In this document: one piece after another, positions 46,673 to 57,440 of the stretch
How positions within the stretch are numbered: position 1 is the stretch's first letter
How the letters are laid out: the number at the start of each line of letters is the position of its first letter
Assembly: GCA_963576735.1 (NCBI GenBank)
Contig: OY755173.1
Location: forward strand, 13,486,873-13,550,872
Length of the DNA stretch: 64,000 bases
Direction: 5' to 3'
DNA from: Bedellia somnulentella
Taxonomy: Eukaryota; Arthropoda; Insecta; Lepidoptera; Bedelliidae
Notes under the pieces: model-generated
What the model was told of the DNA's origin: nothing
The model's database searches: none
The model's input: only the letters and a program-made list of their open reading frames with translations
Position numbers and translations under genes: made by a program

Positions 46673-48984
46673 ACTAAAAACAAGTATGTCGTTTTTGGCA
46701 AATTTTACAGGAGAGCGAAAAAATATTTTATTTCTATAAATTTAAATATTTCCTAAAGTGATTGTCGGATCTTGATGATTTTTGGATATGTCTGACGTGA
46801 TGTAGTTTCCTAATAAAATTAATATTTTTTTTAACTTGACCTTTACAGTAACGCCAATGCAGAATAAAAATGCTTTTAGCATAGTCTTACCCTATTATTT
46901 TTATCAATAGCGCCTTAAATAAGAAGATATTTTGAGTTTTAATAATGTAGAAGGGTCATTGTCAAAAACGAGTAAAAAACTGTTCAGATGTTCTTACCCC
47001 ATAACTAAGGTAATAAAATCAAAAAGAAATAGCTTAATGCGACCACTAAGGTGTATTTTATAATCCTGTAATGACCATTTTTCATTACAATTAAAACCAT
47101 TTCCTGAAAAGATGACTTTGCCAGCAAAAGTACGTTTCGGTGGTCTGTTCCGAAACCAGGTTCATTACTTTGGGCGCTCAGGATAAATAGTAATAAGAAA
47201 GAATCACACTTTTTGCAGAGTCAAATTAATAGATAATATTTTAAACCTTAACATGTGAAATAGACAAAAAAATATAAAATAATTAAATTGAATTATTAAC
47301 GATTGTCATATGTTACAGACGGTCGATGTCTTTTTGGTACCCAATTTTTTACAAGATATATTTTCACATTATTAGTTTTACAATGAACTGCGTAAAACGG
47401 AATGCAATTTAAAAAGTTTCCGATCACTTTCGGCAGCCATGATTTAAAATCATTTGTTGATGCGATCGTGTTTTGCTATCGAAAGACACAAAAATCATTT
47501 TATGTAAAAGTTCAGTGGTTCTTTACGGTTACTAGTGTGAATTGGTAAGTAAACAATTTTATTTATCGGGGATGGTTTAGCTCACTGCAAAAGATGATTG
47601 TTTTATTATATCTTCTAGTAATTTTACACATAATCTAAAATACTTCATGTTGTGCCAGCTAACGTATTTTTTTTCCACTCGGTGGTCATCTTACTGGTGG
47701 TCTAAAGTGACTATCGAAAAGAAGGATGACCACCAAAAAGTTCTTCTACTTAGAATTCAGTATTTTTAAATCTGAAAACAATATTTGTGTGTTTATTTAA
47801 CCTGCTTCCTTGTTATTTTGAACACTGTATTCTGTTTTTTGTACTTTTGCTTTATTGAATGCTCTCGTGTTCTTGGGTCTCACTAATTTTATGGGGTTTG
47901 ATGTGGGGCTTGGTTTTTTATGTAGTTTCTATAGCATTTTTTTTTGTTTTCCTTTATAGCTTTTAGGTTATGGCTAAACCCAAAAATCAAAATATCAATG
48001 AAGAAAAAAAAAAAGCGGCGCAAAGGAAGGAAAAAAAACTAGCTATTCGACGTTTAAGAGAAAAATTGAAAAGCAATCCAATAGCTCTCGTAGAAAAAAG
48101 GAAAAAAGATCGTGAATACTATCACAAAAAAAGAGAAGGGTCTTATTAAGGCTATAGCTGTCCTGACTCCGCGAGACCAAAGAAAATTAAAAAACGCCGT
48201 GAAAAAGAGAAACTTCAAATTCGTGCTCAGAATTTTATTGACAATGAAACACCGCCTTCTACACCTGCTCCTTCCGTAGGAAGTTCTAGAGTTAACTCTG
48301 GAAAAAGTGTTGCTGCACGTAATCGTCGAATGCTTAAAACAAAAAAAGAATCATTTAAGGTTAATATTGAAGATTGTTGAAGCAAGACTGGCAAATATCG
48401 AATGAGAATGAACAGGCAGAAGGAAGAAACAGGGGAAGACACATTCAAAAAACGAACAAAGAAGAGTAGATCCCGACTTTTTAGAATAAAGGAAGACATT
48501 TTCAGTCCTCTGAAAAATTAAAAATGTGACCACCAAACGGACATTCCATTATGTGGTCAATTTTTCTTTAATTTTTTTATGTCTCTGTGTTTTAAAACGT
48601 TTTGATATCACAATCATAATTAAAAGACTTATAAATATTATCTATTTTAAGTCTAATCTTATTTTGTTATTTGCTTTTTGATGTGAAATTTATGTTTATG
48701 TTCTATTTGGTGGCCTGTTTCGTATTTTCGGTGGTCACGTAAAATAGAAAATGTCGTTTTTTTCATTATGTTGAAATGCATGATCTCGTTTGATGTAAGA
48801 TTAATATATTGTTGATTAAGATGAGTCGAAATCACAAAAATAAATCTATAAAATGTAAAAAAATATATATCTCGTTTTATTTTTGCTTATTTGACAATCA
48901 CCCAGAAATAAGGGTCTTTCTATGACGAATCCAACGGTGTAAAAAAATGCAAACGCTCAAAAATCGACATACTTGTTTTTAGCT
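46670..48984. mobile_element. DNA transposon with ~20-bp terminal inverted repeats, superfamily unassigned
   Basis: Left end AA(A)CTAAAAACAAGTATGTCG (46671-46691); right end CGACATACTTGTTTTTAGCT (about 48964-48983): 18 of 18 core bases match in inverted orientation. A TA lies outside both ends (possible 2-bp duplication; the left flank is otherwise the Jockey 5' end). A GTGATTGTC motif also recurs inverted inside each end. The element carries a broken basic-protein gene (47970-48521) and repeated GGTGGTC motifs. No DDE domain was recognised, so this is a deleted or gutted copy. Confidence 0.6.
47970..48521 (+). pseudogene. Basic Lys/Arg-rich protein gene, frame broken in at least two places
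   Basis: ATG at 47970 opens MAKPKNQNINEEKKKAAQRK ... and stops near 48147. Homologous-looking sequence continues in other frames: KAIAVLTPRDQRKLK, then RREKEKLQIRAQNFIDNETP ... SVGSSRVNSGKSVAARNRRM, stop near 48380, and in a third segment KYRMRMNRQKEETGEDTFKK ... IKEDIFSPLKN to a stop near 48521. The order basic region, L(T/S)PR.QR.L motif, Ser-rich linker and coiled-coil-like K/R/E region recalls a multicopy metazoan family of uncertain function whose N termini look like this (memory, not a search). It lies inside the TIR element and may be a remnant of its protein. Confidence 0.55.
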
Positions 48985-50055
48985 TAGAGCAGCCGAGGTA
49001 ATGGCACGTTTCAGCTTAGCACTCCATCGAAAGCAATTACATAAATAAGATGGCTTTTTATCCTAGACAGACCAATGTATGTTCTTAAGGTTGGTTGTTT
49101 TCTGTCAAGATGTCACTAGTAGTAGTTATAGATACGAAATGGTTTGAATACAGTAAAAGAATGAATATTAAAAGTTATTTTCCTAATTGCAGGATTTACC
49201 TAAATATATATGTTTTATTCATAAAGATAAATTAAGTTTTATTATATAGTTTTAGTCCGCCCATTCTATTTTATTATAAATTTGTATTGTTTGTTACATA
49301 CTCCAATCCATCTACTCCAATGGGTAATAATGGCGTGAGTAATTAATTTATGTTAAAAATTTAACACGGCATTCATTCTGTATACTTTTAAACAGTTTTT
49401 TTTAAATAACACTGTTCATATTGAAACATTTTAACATACAAATTATGATCTCAGACTTAGAGCTTTCCAAACTTTTAAATTGATTGATGAATAAAACAAG
49501 AAAGTGCACCTTGCCCCTGAGTTACTAACTGCGGCAAAGCCTCACGTAAACCTTATTAAAGGATTATCCATACGTTGGAAGGTTCGATAAATTGATCAGA
49601 TGATACTCGAGAAGTAATACTGTTGACTCAGTAAATTGATGTTCGTGTTCGAAACTTGGTAACTTTACTAAATCCCGGGAGATTTTCAAGAAAACATATT
49701 GCGATAATGTTGACCTTACTCCGCCTTGACATATTTACCTTCATGGATAAAGCTAAAGATTTTCATGGTACGGATTGAGCCAGTTTAACAAAATTCATGT
49801 TTATATTTAATTTTAAATTGAGGTTAGGTGCTTTAATAACTTCACGAGCACGACTATATCAAGATTATAAGGTAAAGTTAGTTTAAAACCAAGTAACAAG
49901 GAAAGTTTTTGGAAAAAAGGAGTAGAAAATAAAAACTAAAAATGGTGAAAATACATAAAACTCTATCGTGTACTAGTAGTACCTTCACTAAAAATCTATA
50001 TTATAGGTCTTATTTCACGATCATCATTTTAAATTTGGGGGATTCCTAGTTCTAA
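48985..50055. other. AT-rich sequence; RTE-alpha tail scrap at 49310-49345
   Basis: CTACTCCAATGGGTAATAAT, then GGCGTGAGTAA is the last ~30 bp of RTE-alpha. The rest is unrecognised. Confidence 0.45.
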
Positions 50056-50200
50056 TTACATACTTATACTTAAGCCATCAACCCCTATTAAGGTAGGCAG
50101 ACATTTTGAACTACACTGAAAAACCTCGCTTCGTTCATATTTATCAGTTTTCTCATACATTCTCTTTTATTCAGCTTGTTAAAAAAAGTCCTCTGATCAC
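50056..50200 (-). mobile_element. RTE-alpha 3' fragment, diverged
   Basis: TACATACTTATACTTAAGCC, then CCCCTATTAAGGTAGGCAGA and CATACATTCTCTTTTATTC parallel 58160-58300. Confidence 0.65.
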
Positions 50201-50478
50201 GCTATTCTTAACCAAAATTACGCGCTAAGAGACATATTACAAAAACCCCCACACATTTTTTACATTGTACAAAATCCAGTATAACGACTTGCGCATGATT
50301 CGAATATTTTATAGAGAAACGTGTCGCCCGCGACAGCTTTGTAATATTTAATTGATTTTATTAGTGTCTTTCCGTTGTTTGTAAAGGCGTACAGGCAATT
50401 GGGAATTGGATATGAATCTATGATATGAAGTCATTTTACTAACAGGCCATACCAATTTAGGTATAGGATATTGACCGC

Positions 50479-50730
50479 CGTTTGCCTTGCAGTGTCGGCT
50501 TAGAATAACACTACCCCATTTCTACCCGTGGGTGATCGTAAGAGGCGACTAAGGGTATAGGGGCTTTTTAAGTGGTTTTTGGGCGATGTGGTTGGAGACC
50601 CGTCACCAAAAACATTTATTATTACCAACTTTTCCCCAATCAATTTCTCATGAGCTGAGGGATTTCTCATTCCAAAGCTCTGGCTACCCCGTTAAGGGAT
50701 TTATAGCCGTGAGTATATGAATGAATGAAT
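50479..50730 (+). repeat. SINE-B with perfect target duplication
   Basis: Full copy with tail (GAAT)n, a variant of (TATG)n. Flanked by a 12-bp duplication GATATTGACCGC (50467-50478, 50731-50742). Confidence 0.93.
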
Positions 50731-50767
50731 GATATTGACCGCATGCGTATAATACCTATACCTACAA

Positions 50768-50990
50768 CTTCCGTGGCCGAGTGGACAGGTGACTAGCTTC
50801 TCGGTCCGAAGGTTGCGGGTTCGATCCCCGCTGAGAGCAACATTTATGTGATGAGCATAAATGATTGTTTCTTGTCTTGGGTGTTATTTATAGGTGTATA
50901 TAGTATCAAATATATCGTTGATATAAGTCTTACTTAGTTTGTGGCTAACTTAATCTGTGTAAAATATGTCTATATATTTTCAATCAAAAA
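50768..50990 (+). repeat. SINE-E, tRNA-headed
   Basis: Head CCGTGGCCGAGTGGACAGG (A box) and GGGTTCGATCCCCGC (B box). The body GTGATGAGCATAAATGATTG, then CTTGGGTGTTATTTATAGG and TATAAGTCTTACTTAG, matches a SINE type widespread in Lepidoptera (established knowledge). The stretch after the B box is clearly not tRNA, so this is not a tRNA gene. Confidence 0.75.
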
Positions 50991-51176
50991 TGCATTCTAA
51001 ATTAAACCGAGCATTTACGGTCACACGCACGGTCTAAAAGGAACATAATATCTTACATGAATGACAATGTATCTGGGGATTTGCAAGTGATTGGTGAGAA
51101 TAGAAAAATCTATTTACCTTTTTTTACAATATTTATCACTCAGTTTTTAAAGTGGTCTTCTATCTCATAATTTAAA

Positions 51177-51400
51177 TCTTTTTGTTCATGAAAACCTCAT
51201 GTGGAACCTCATGATTCGGAGTTAGGAAACGCAAACACTACTTAAGCGTGTAAAAGAAATAAAGGATAGAAGAATTTCGCGCTGGCAGCCATTGACACGG
51301 TAGCTCAATTGCAGACCGAAGGGGGCGTTTACCTGAGGTCGCGGGTTCGATTCCCGCCTGTGTCGAAATTTTTCTTTCCTTTATTTATTCTTTATTTATT
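51177..51400 (+). repeat. SINE-D copy
   Basis: GTTCATGAAAACCTCATGTG, AAGGATAGAAGAATTTCGCG, a tRNA-like part from GACACGGTAGCTCAATTG to GGGTTCGATTCCCGCCTG, then TTCTTTCC(TTTATTTAT)n. Confidence 0.75.
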
Positions 51401-52178
51401 GGTCTTCTATCTTTTCTTGATAAGCTACACAGATAAGATTTCTCAATAGCGCAATACCATTTCATTTTCTTGAGGGTCACATATTGAGACCAAAGGATCA
51501 GGGGTTGAGTGATGTGTGGGTGAGACGTTTTGCAAACTAAGATCGACAAACACTAAAGAACAACTATACTGAAATATCTAGATACAATTCTGTATATTTG
51601 TTTTGCAGTTTGTATATATATTTGTTTAACGTTTAGACATAATTAGTTAGCCAGCAAAGATGTCAAAACACTTATAATGAGTCAACAACCAGCTTTTAAG
51701 ATTCATCTATTCGCATTACTCCTGTACCAAAAAAGCCACCCAATCTTCACTCGTTACTTCTAAAGATTTTAGAACCAATTTGTATACAACACATAGGATA
51801 CTATGAAATACGACGATGCTCATGACGTCAGCAGTTCTAACACCATGATTCATGATGTCGCCCAATGCGTAGGGAAGTGCCGAGGTACCTATTTCACTGA
51901 AAGTTCATCGACTGGCCTTGCTCACTTGACTTATCGTTTTTCTAAACACTTACAGCTGAAATAAATCAATCCAGTCACGCAACAATACAAAACTCAGGTA
52001 CTTTGTTTTTATGTTTGAAACTAATATTTTCTTAAGTTATTGTTTCTGAGAGTTAATGTTCTATTTATTGATAGGCCTTGGGTTTAATCGTTATGGTTGT
52101 TTTGTTGGCGAAAACATTCAGTTTCTTGTGTTTTTCAATTGTTTTTTTTCCTAATAATTGACTTTGCTTTTATTATTA
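51401..52178. other. Non-coding, nothing recognised
   Basis: No feature that I can support. Confidence 0.4.
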
Positions 52179-52335
52179 AATCTTTTTGTTCATGAAAACC
52201 TCATGTGGGGATTATTAATTACTAATCAATAAAGAATAAACAAAGAAATGAAACATTTCGGAACAGGCGGGAATCGAACGCGCGACCTCGGGTATACGCC
52301 CCCGTCGCTCTGCCAATTGAGCTACCGTGTCAATT
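52179..52335 (-). repeat. SINE-D copy, tRNA-like part on minus
   Basis: The tRNA-like part reads on minus (52262-52332): GACACGGTAGCTCAATTGGC ... GGTCGCGCGTTCGATTCCCG. Acceptor, D and T arms pair well, but the anticodon stem-loop is irregular and position 33 is not T. It is therefore a SINE head. It is inverted relative to the next copy. Confidence 0.72.
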
Positions 52336-52423
52336 GACAATTATTATTAAATTATGTGATAGTGAGGCGTTTTCAACATTTGCATTCTATCTGAAAAGGT
52401 AGACAAGTGGCCTTCCGAATCAG

Positions 52424-52615
52424 TAAAAATTCGGAGGTAGGAAACGCAAACACTACTTAAACGTATAAAAGAAATAAAGGATAGAAGAATTTCGCGCTCT
52501 GACAGCCATTGACACGGTAGCTTCATTGGCAGAGCGACGGGGGCGTATTCCCGAGATCGCGGGTTCTATTCCCGCCTGCGCCTCGAAATGTTTCTTTCCT
52601 TTATTTATTCTTTAT
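52424..52615 (+). repeat. SINE-D copy, plus orientation
   Basis: GAGGTAGGAAACGCAAACAC, AAGGATAGAAGAATTTCGCG, the tRNA-like part, then TTCTTTCC(TTTATTTAT)n. It forms an inverted pair with 52179-52335. Confidence 0.75.
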
Positions 52616-53627
52616 TTATTTGCTTTTATTAGTTTGTCTATCATTGGGCTATTTATGCATTTTTATTAAGTCTATAAAAGCCCCGCGGAAAACTGTCCAA
52701 AAGGGTAAGTTTTTGCAGTACCTATGATATGAGGGACATATATAGCTAGAGTCAATAATACCAATAAAATACAAGAGATCAAAATTTGTCGTGATCTTGA
52801 CCCGACCGTCATTTATTCAACAAGCAATATTCATTAACACTATCTATGGTCATTTAAGGTCATCTCATCACAATGTGTTTATTTCAGATTGATGCATTAT
52901 TCTATGATAATGTCAAGGGGACCAGTTAAGTGTAGCTAAGGGATCTGTTGCAGAGAGGAACAAGTACTTATGTTTTGTGAATAAATAATTAGATTGTAAA
53001 CAAATATGATTTAATTTTAACTTTGTCTATTAAGTGCAATGCAAAATAAACTATTTTAACGGGAGAGTTCCCTTCAAATTGTAATTCGGCAGACTTAAAT
53101 AAATTTAAGAGTTATGACATTAGTTCCCATTGGTGTTTGTAGACAGTTTTCTCTCTTTTTTTAGTTACAGAAATTTTGAATTTGACATAACACTTTAATT
53201 TAAATTATATCACATACACACATAACAGCAGCAACCCATAAATAAAAAAGCGCGTTCAATGTTGTTTTAAGTTCCGTCGACAAAGTTACACAAATAACTT
53301 TTCTTTGCACCTCTCGTACCGCGAAGTTGCTAGTCCCAAGGCAATTTATTCTTGAAACCGAACAGATTTTACGATCGCATCGGTCACTCCTGCCATCGTA
53401 GTCATAAGTCAGTGAGGGCCGACAATGGGATGAGGTCATAGATGCAGCTTTACGAGCATTCGAGCGTAAATTGCGCACCACAATTTATGTATTCTAGGTG
53501 TGGCACACACTGAACGATCTTTGCAAAAGTTATATTTAGAGCACATACGCTTAATTGCAAATAAATGTGTATGTCAATGATGTCACTTGCATATGGAGCC
53601 AATGAGGATAATACAATATTGTTATAG
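52616..53627. other. Non-coding; one unsupported 93-codon open frame on minus
   Basis: 53200-53481 is slightly GC-richer than its surroundings and open on minus, but shows no domain or clear splice context. Confidence 0.35.
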
Positions 53628-53825
53628 TTTGTTGAGGATGGCCACGCAAGATGTCGGAAGACCAGATTGAAAACGTTTTAAAAAGGGTGGTGGACCGAAC
53701 GAGGAAGATTATAAATCGGAAGAATGATTAGTTAAACAAAAAAGGCTTGTCAGGATTCTACAAAGTGGCGATCAGTTGTCTCTGTCAACCCCGATGGGAA
53801 TTAATCTCGCAAATATGAAAAGTTA
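53628..53825 (+). mobile_element. RTE-alpha 3' fragment, diverged
   Basis: GAAAACGTTTTAAAAAGGGTGG ... TCAGGATTCTACAAAGTGGC ... CTGTCAACCCCGATGGGAA parallels the RTE-alpha C terminus, with frame losses. Confidence 0.75.
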
Positions 53826-54766
53826 GTATTTTAAATAAAATGTTGAATTTATATTAAAAATATAAATAACACTGTATACTTGTTAATGTTCAGCATCTTC
53901 TTTACCCATTCTATTATCCATTCATAAGAAGCAAACTGAAAGAATGGAATAACGTTCCTATGCTGACATCATATAAGTCTGTAGCTAATACTTACCAAAT
54001 TTATTATAAGCCATGCAGCAATCCAGAAATAGCAGCACACATTCGCATGTGTTATTGATGAAGGTAGAAGGAATACAAATTTGAACATCATGGGACACTA
54101 TTATTGCAGATTGTGAACTAAAATACCTCTGAAATACTTTATCCAACTTAGTAATGTATCAGTTTCTTCTGAAAGTTGTAGCTTTTTATTTATATTGTTT
54201 TATGTATAGTTTAGAATCTAACACTCAAGCGAATCTTTTGATGAATAAAACACGATTGAGTTAGTAAGAAAAAAAAATCATCACCAACAAATCCACATAC
54301 TATCCCCTCCCCTTTTCCCAGCAGGAACATACCCTAGAAATCACGAATTCATCTTGATTTTTGCATAATCGGGTGTTTTGGGGGTTCAAATTGTATTTGT
54401 GACTGTAGGTACTCGTAGCAGTCAATCACGGCTATTTGTTAAATAATTTTACAATATTTACAATGTATAATACAGGTGAGGTTCAAATAGGTTCTAAAAA
54501 TAAAATTAATAATAAATAAGTTATATCTTGACTTATGATCTTCGAAGCCGTCACTTAGCTCTTATGAGAATAGCATCAAATAAAAATCAGCCTAAAAGCG
54601 AGTTCAACTTGTCTCCAATCATTTTAAAACCCAAAACTACCACAAAATCCGTCAGAATTTGCTAGTAAATCGGCCAACCAACTAAAGGATATCGTCGATT
54701 ACTCCGTGTTTACGAGTGTAACACAACTTTATGTCCGCGGGTGCACAATTGGCGTCGCAGACGGCG
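53826..54766. other. AT-rich sequence, nothing recognised
   Basis: No feature that I can support before the Transib left end. Confidence 0.4.
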
Positions 54767-54771
54767 CGGCG

Positions 54772-54810
54772 CACAGTGATTCGCGTAGAACAAGCCAGAT
54801 GGACAAAATT
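54772..54810 (+). repeat. Transib left terminus: heptamer, 24-nt spacer, A-rich nonamer-like block
   Basis: CACAGTG (54772-54778) is the exact consensus RSS heptamer. After 24 nt comes ACAAAATTA, similar to the start of the RSS nonamer ACAAAAACC. Confidence 0.75.
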
Positions 54811-55073
54811 ATTTTTCGACTCGAATGGCTCTATATGTGCTTAATCATACGTATTCTGTACTTTTTTTTACATTTCATGACTTAAGGTAAATGGGAGGGG
54901 GGTAGTGTAATTAAAAATACAAAAAATGAAAAAAATAATAATATATATATTAAAATAAATGCAAAAATCATGATTTCTTCCACATTAAACATTTTCCTAA
55001 ACTTAAAACTAATATGAAAAACAAATGTTTACAAGTCAGTTACTTAAAAAATAATATTCTTTATATGTTACAA

Positions 55074-56251
55074 TCATTCCCTATCACTATCATCAACTGA
55101 AGAATCCGACTCTATGTAATCATTTTCATTACGAGGGATATTTACATAAGGTCGCGAAATAGGCGAACGAATTTTGTGGAAGCACACTTCTTATATCTTC
55201 TTCCTGTGTTTTTACTATTCTCTCAGCAGTTTTGTCTAAAATCGATTGTAGCTTAATTTCTGCGCGTGTTTCCGTTACAGAAATGTGCTCCGAAGGGGGA
55301 TAACAGGATAAAAACACTTACGTATACTATAGTATGATGGTAACACTTTATGTCCCGCCTTCATTTCCCACTTCCTCGTAGCTTTGTACGTGTGACTTGT
55401 ACACTTAGCGTCCATATAATAGGCACACGCTTCAATATTGGTGAGAAGTCTTCCATTAGGGCAGGCTTCATTTTGCTCAACACTTGTTCCATCACTCGCT
55501 CGTTTAATAGCTTGGGCAACGTTCCGCTTGCCTTCCGATCTACTAGCTACTTCTGCAGCAATTGCCAACTCTTTTGCACTCCATTCAGAAACGATGCCGT
55601 CCACACGTCGTTTTTTTGTTTTATATGATGACTCCTCAAAGCTCTTTTGAGGTCTTCCCGGTCGCTGAGCACCCTCAGTAGAAGTGGTGGCAACTGGAGG
55701 GTTAACAGACATCTTGAAATGAAAGTCTGTGCCTTCCAGCCATGTTTTATGCATAGAGAGAAACCTTTCCCTACTGCGACTAGCACTATTCCATTTCTGG
55801 GCTATTTTCGTGCTACTAGCAGCGATGCTCTTGGTGATTTCACGCAAGGATACTTCGGTTATATTTGAGAGATCAAATTTAACCGAAAGAAAATAGAAAA
55901 TGCGTGAATTTCTGTTTTCTTTATCGTGTTTGATCCACTTTTCGAAAAATTCAATTTTCGATACACTAAGCACTTGCTCTGTAAAAAATATAAAAAAAAT
56001 GTTAGAGCAAAAAAGGAGCATGGAAAGTGATGTTTAATATTAAGTTTAGGCTTAGATCTACGACATATATAAAATCTAACCCGGAGACATGTGGAGACAA
56101 AAAGTTGCAGTCTATAAAACATTTAAAACAAATATTTTTCTTTGTGTTTTTCCTACTATCTTTTAGACCGTAAAATTTAATTGGATTTAGTTACCTAGGA
56201 GTAAGATTTCTATAAAAATATAATGTTCTTACCTGTACTAATAGGATCCAT
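55074..56251 (-). pseudogene. Transib transposase, N-terminal part, core deleted and frameshifted
   Basis: Exon 1 is 19 nt (56251-56233, MDPIST plus one base). A GTAAGA donor and a polypyrimidine tract plus ACAG acceptor bound a 254-bp intron (56232-55979). Exon 2 starts at 55978 and reads EQVLSVSKIEFFEKW ..., with IAQKWNSASRSRERF and WLEGTDFHF, a Pro/Ser/Thr linker (GAQRPGRPQKSFEESS), KTKKRRV, then ELAIAAEVASRSEG. A ~10-nt insertion near 55301-55313 shifts the frame. The shifted frame reads CYPPSEHISVTETRAEIKLQ, then a LLDHT-like SILDKTAERI motif, as in Transib proteins. Right after that the catalytic DDE region (FDG..G onward) is missing. An acidic end (NDYIESDSSVDDSDRE, stop at 55074-55076) follows in another frame. 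This transposase cannot catalyse transposition. Confidence 0.7.
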
Positions 56252-56477
56252 AGCACAAAACACTGATTCGTTTACTGCACAAGTCATGAGGTGTTGTCGA
56301 ATATGTGGCAAAATTGCAACTGAGACGATTACAAATTAGTAATAATCGTCATTACTTACCCTTTAACACCTCATTAGCAAGCCATAACGGGACTTTGCAC
56401 AATCAATTTTTGGAAATGAGATAATAGGGTTGTTCTTGACAACATAAAACGATCAATTCCAGGAAATTGGACAATGA

Positions 56478-56515
56478 CTTTTGTCCACCTAGCTTGTTCT
56501 ACGCGAATCACTGTG
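56478..56515 (-). repeat. Transib right terminus, same layout
   Basis: On minus: CACAGTG, then a 24-nt spacer differing from the left end at two positions, then ACAAAAGTC. Confidence 0.75.
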
Positions 56516-56520
56516 CGGCG

Positions 56521-56644
56521 GTCGGATGTAGTAATTTCAGTTATTTGCTGCGCTTACGCTGCCACCCAAATAAACTTCACGAAACACTCTTATCTCATGG
56601 GTGGTCAGGTTTTGCATGGGTTCATTTATGGTCATTATCATCGG
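56521..56644. other. Flank between Transib and SINE-B
   Basis: Nothing recognised. Confidence 0.4.
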
Positions 56645-56840
56645 CTGTGTAGTGAAGCTTAGAATACGGATAACACATTTTTTTCCGCCGGTGTCGACTT
56701 AGAGTTCTGGTCTTTAAAAGTGAACCGTCACGTGCTGGTGCTTTAGTTTAAAATCTTTCGTTACTCAACTTCCAAAAGTGGATGATGAACTGATTTTGAA
56801 GCTGTGGCTACCCTTTTTTGGGACTCGCAGCTCTGAGTAT
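56645..56840 (+). repeat. SINE-B, degenerate
   Basis: CTGTGTAGTGAAGCTTAGAAT ... CAACTTCCAAAAGTGGATGA ... GAAGCTGTGGCTACCC ... CAGCTCTGAGTAT. Confidence 0.65.
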
Positions 56841-57064
56841 CGAGCAGACTGACGTACATGAACATGTATGTATGATCATTATGTTAAAAAAATCATAAAT
56901 GTAGGAAAATTAGCGTAAAATGTATATACTCGTATATAGAGCCAGTGTAAATGATTTTGTTTGGAGGGGAAGGCTACGCTAGACCTTTAAAAACCAGATA
57001 TAAGACTCTAACAAAGTAAGAGTCGTAAAGAAGAGAAATAAAAGATGCCTTAATGAGATGCGTT

Positions 57065-57125
57065 ATAAGAAAAATACAGTAAAATAGTCTCTGAGTACCT
57101 CAATGGGAACTAATGGCATGAAATT
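57065..57125 (+). mobile_element. RTE-alpha 3' scrap
   Basis: ATAGTCTCTGAGTACCTCAA, then TGGGAACTAATGGCATGAA. Confidence 0.55.
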
Positions 57126-57246
57126 GTGTCCTCAATCGATATAAATCCAAGCTGAGTCATCGTATATTAGGAACTGCAACTGTGTTGCTTAGCCCATCAT
57201 AAGATGGTTTTAAGAAGTTAATTAAATTTTGCTTTAATTTCAATTG

Positions 57247-57375
57247 CTTGTGGCTGGATTTCCATCACCAACCATACTCACCACTCATTTGCTCGGCCCA
57301 CTCATTTGCCGAAACTGTTCTGAACAAATTCTGAACAAATTCTGAAGCTCTGGCTACCCCTAGCTAGTTATAAAA
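57247..57375 (+). repeat. SINE-B 3' fragment with a small tandem duplication
   Basis: TTTCCATCACCAACCATACT ... GAAGCTCTGGCTACCCC, with TCTGAACAAAT repeated in tandem near 57325. Confidence 0.5.
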
Positions 57376-57440
57376 AAGGATTGTTGAAATTTATATTACG
57401 CCAAGTATAAATCTATCTTGGGGTAATTAAGCTAACTTGA

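Larger units (their letters stand above)
54772..56515 (-). mobile_element. Transib transposon, internally deleted, RSS-like termini
   Basis: Both ends begin CACAGTGATTCGCGTAGAAC and match at about 35 of the first 37 bases in inverted orientation. The flanks are a perfect 5-bp GC-rich duplication CGGCG (54767-54771, 56516-56520). Transib elements are known for 5-bp GC-rich duplications, termini resembling the V(D)J recombination signal heptamer, and a RAG1-like transposase. The gene inside (minus, 55074-56251) resembles the N-terminal part of insect Transib transposases. At 1,744 bp it lacks the catalytic core, so it is non-autonomous; relatives are usually about 3 kb. Confidence 0.85.

Noticed and set aside
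46670..46674. piggyBac-type TTAA duplication for the TIR element
   Set aside because: TTAA is seen at the left end only; the right end has CTTA, so a TA duplication is the safer reading.
43543..46739. Long open frames on plus across the Jockey element
   Set aside because: They are antisense or shifted shadows of the GC-rich ORF2, low in recognisable domains, while the minus frame carries the full endonuclease and YADD reverse transcriptase.
50768..52575. tRNA genes at 50768, 51290, 52262 and 52505
   Set aside because: A and B boxes are good, but anticodon arms are irregular and each is followed by SINE body sequence present in several copies.
53200..53481. 93-codon open frame on minus
   Set aside because: No domain, no convincing splice sites or start context; length is within chance expectation.
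55295..55325. CGTAAGTG in the Transib gene as a splice donor
   Set aside because: The sequence needed for the frame resumes only about 10 nt later, far too close for an intron. A short insertion explains it better.
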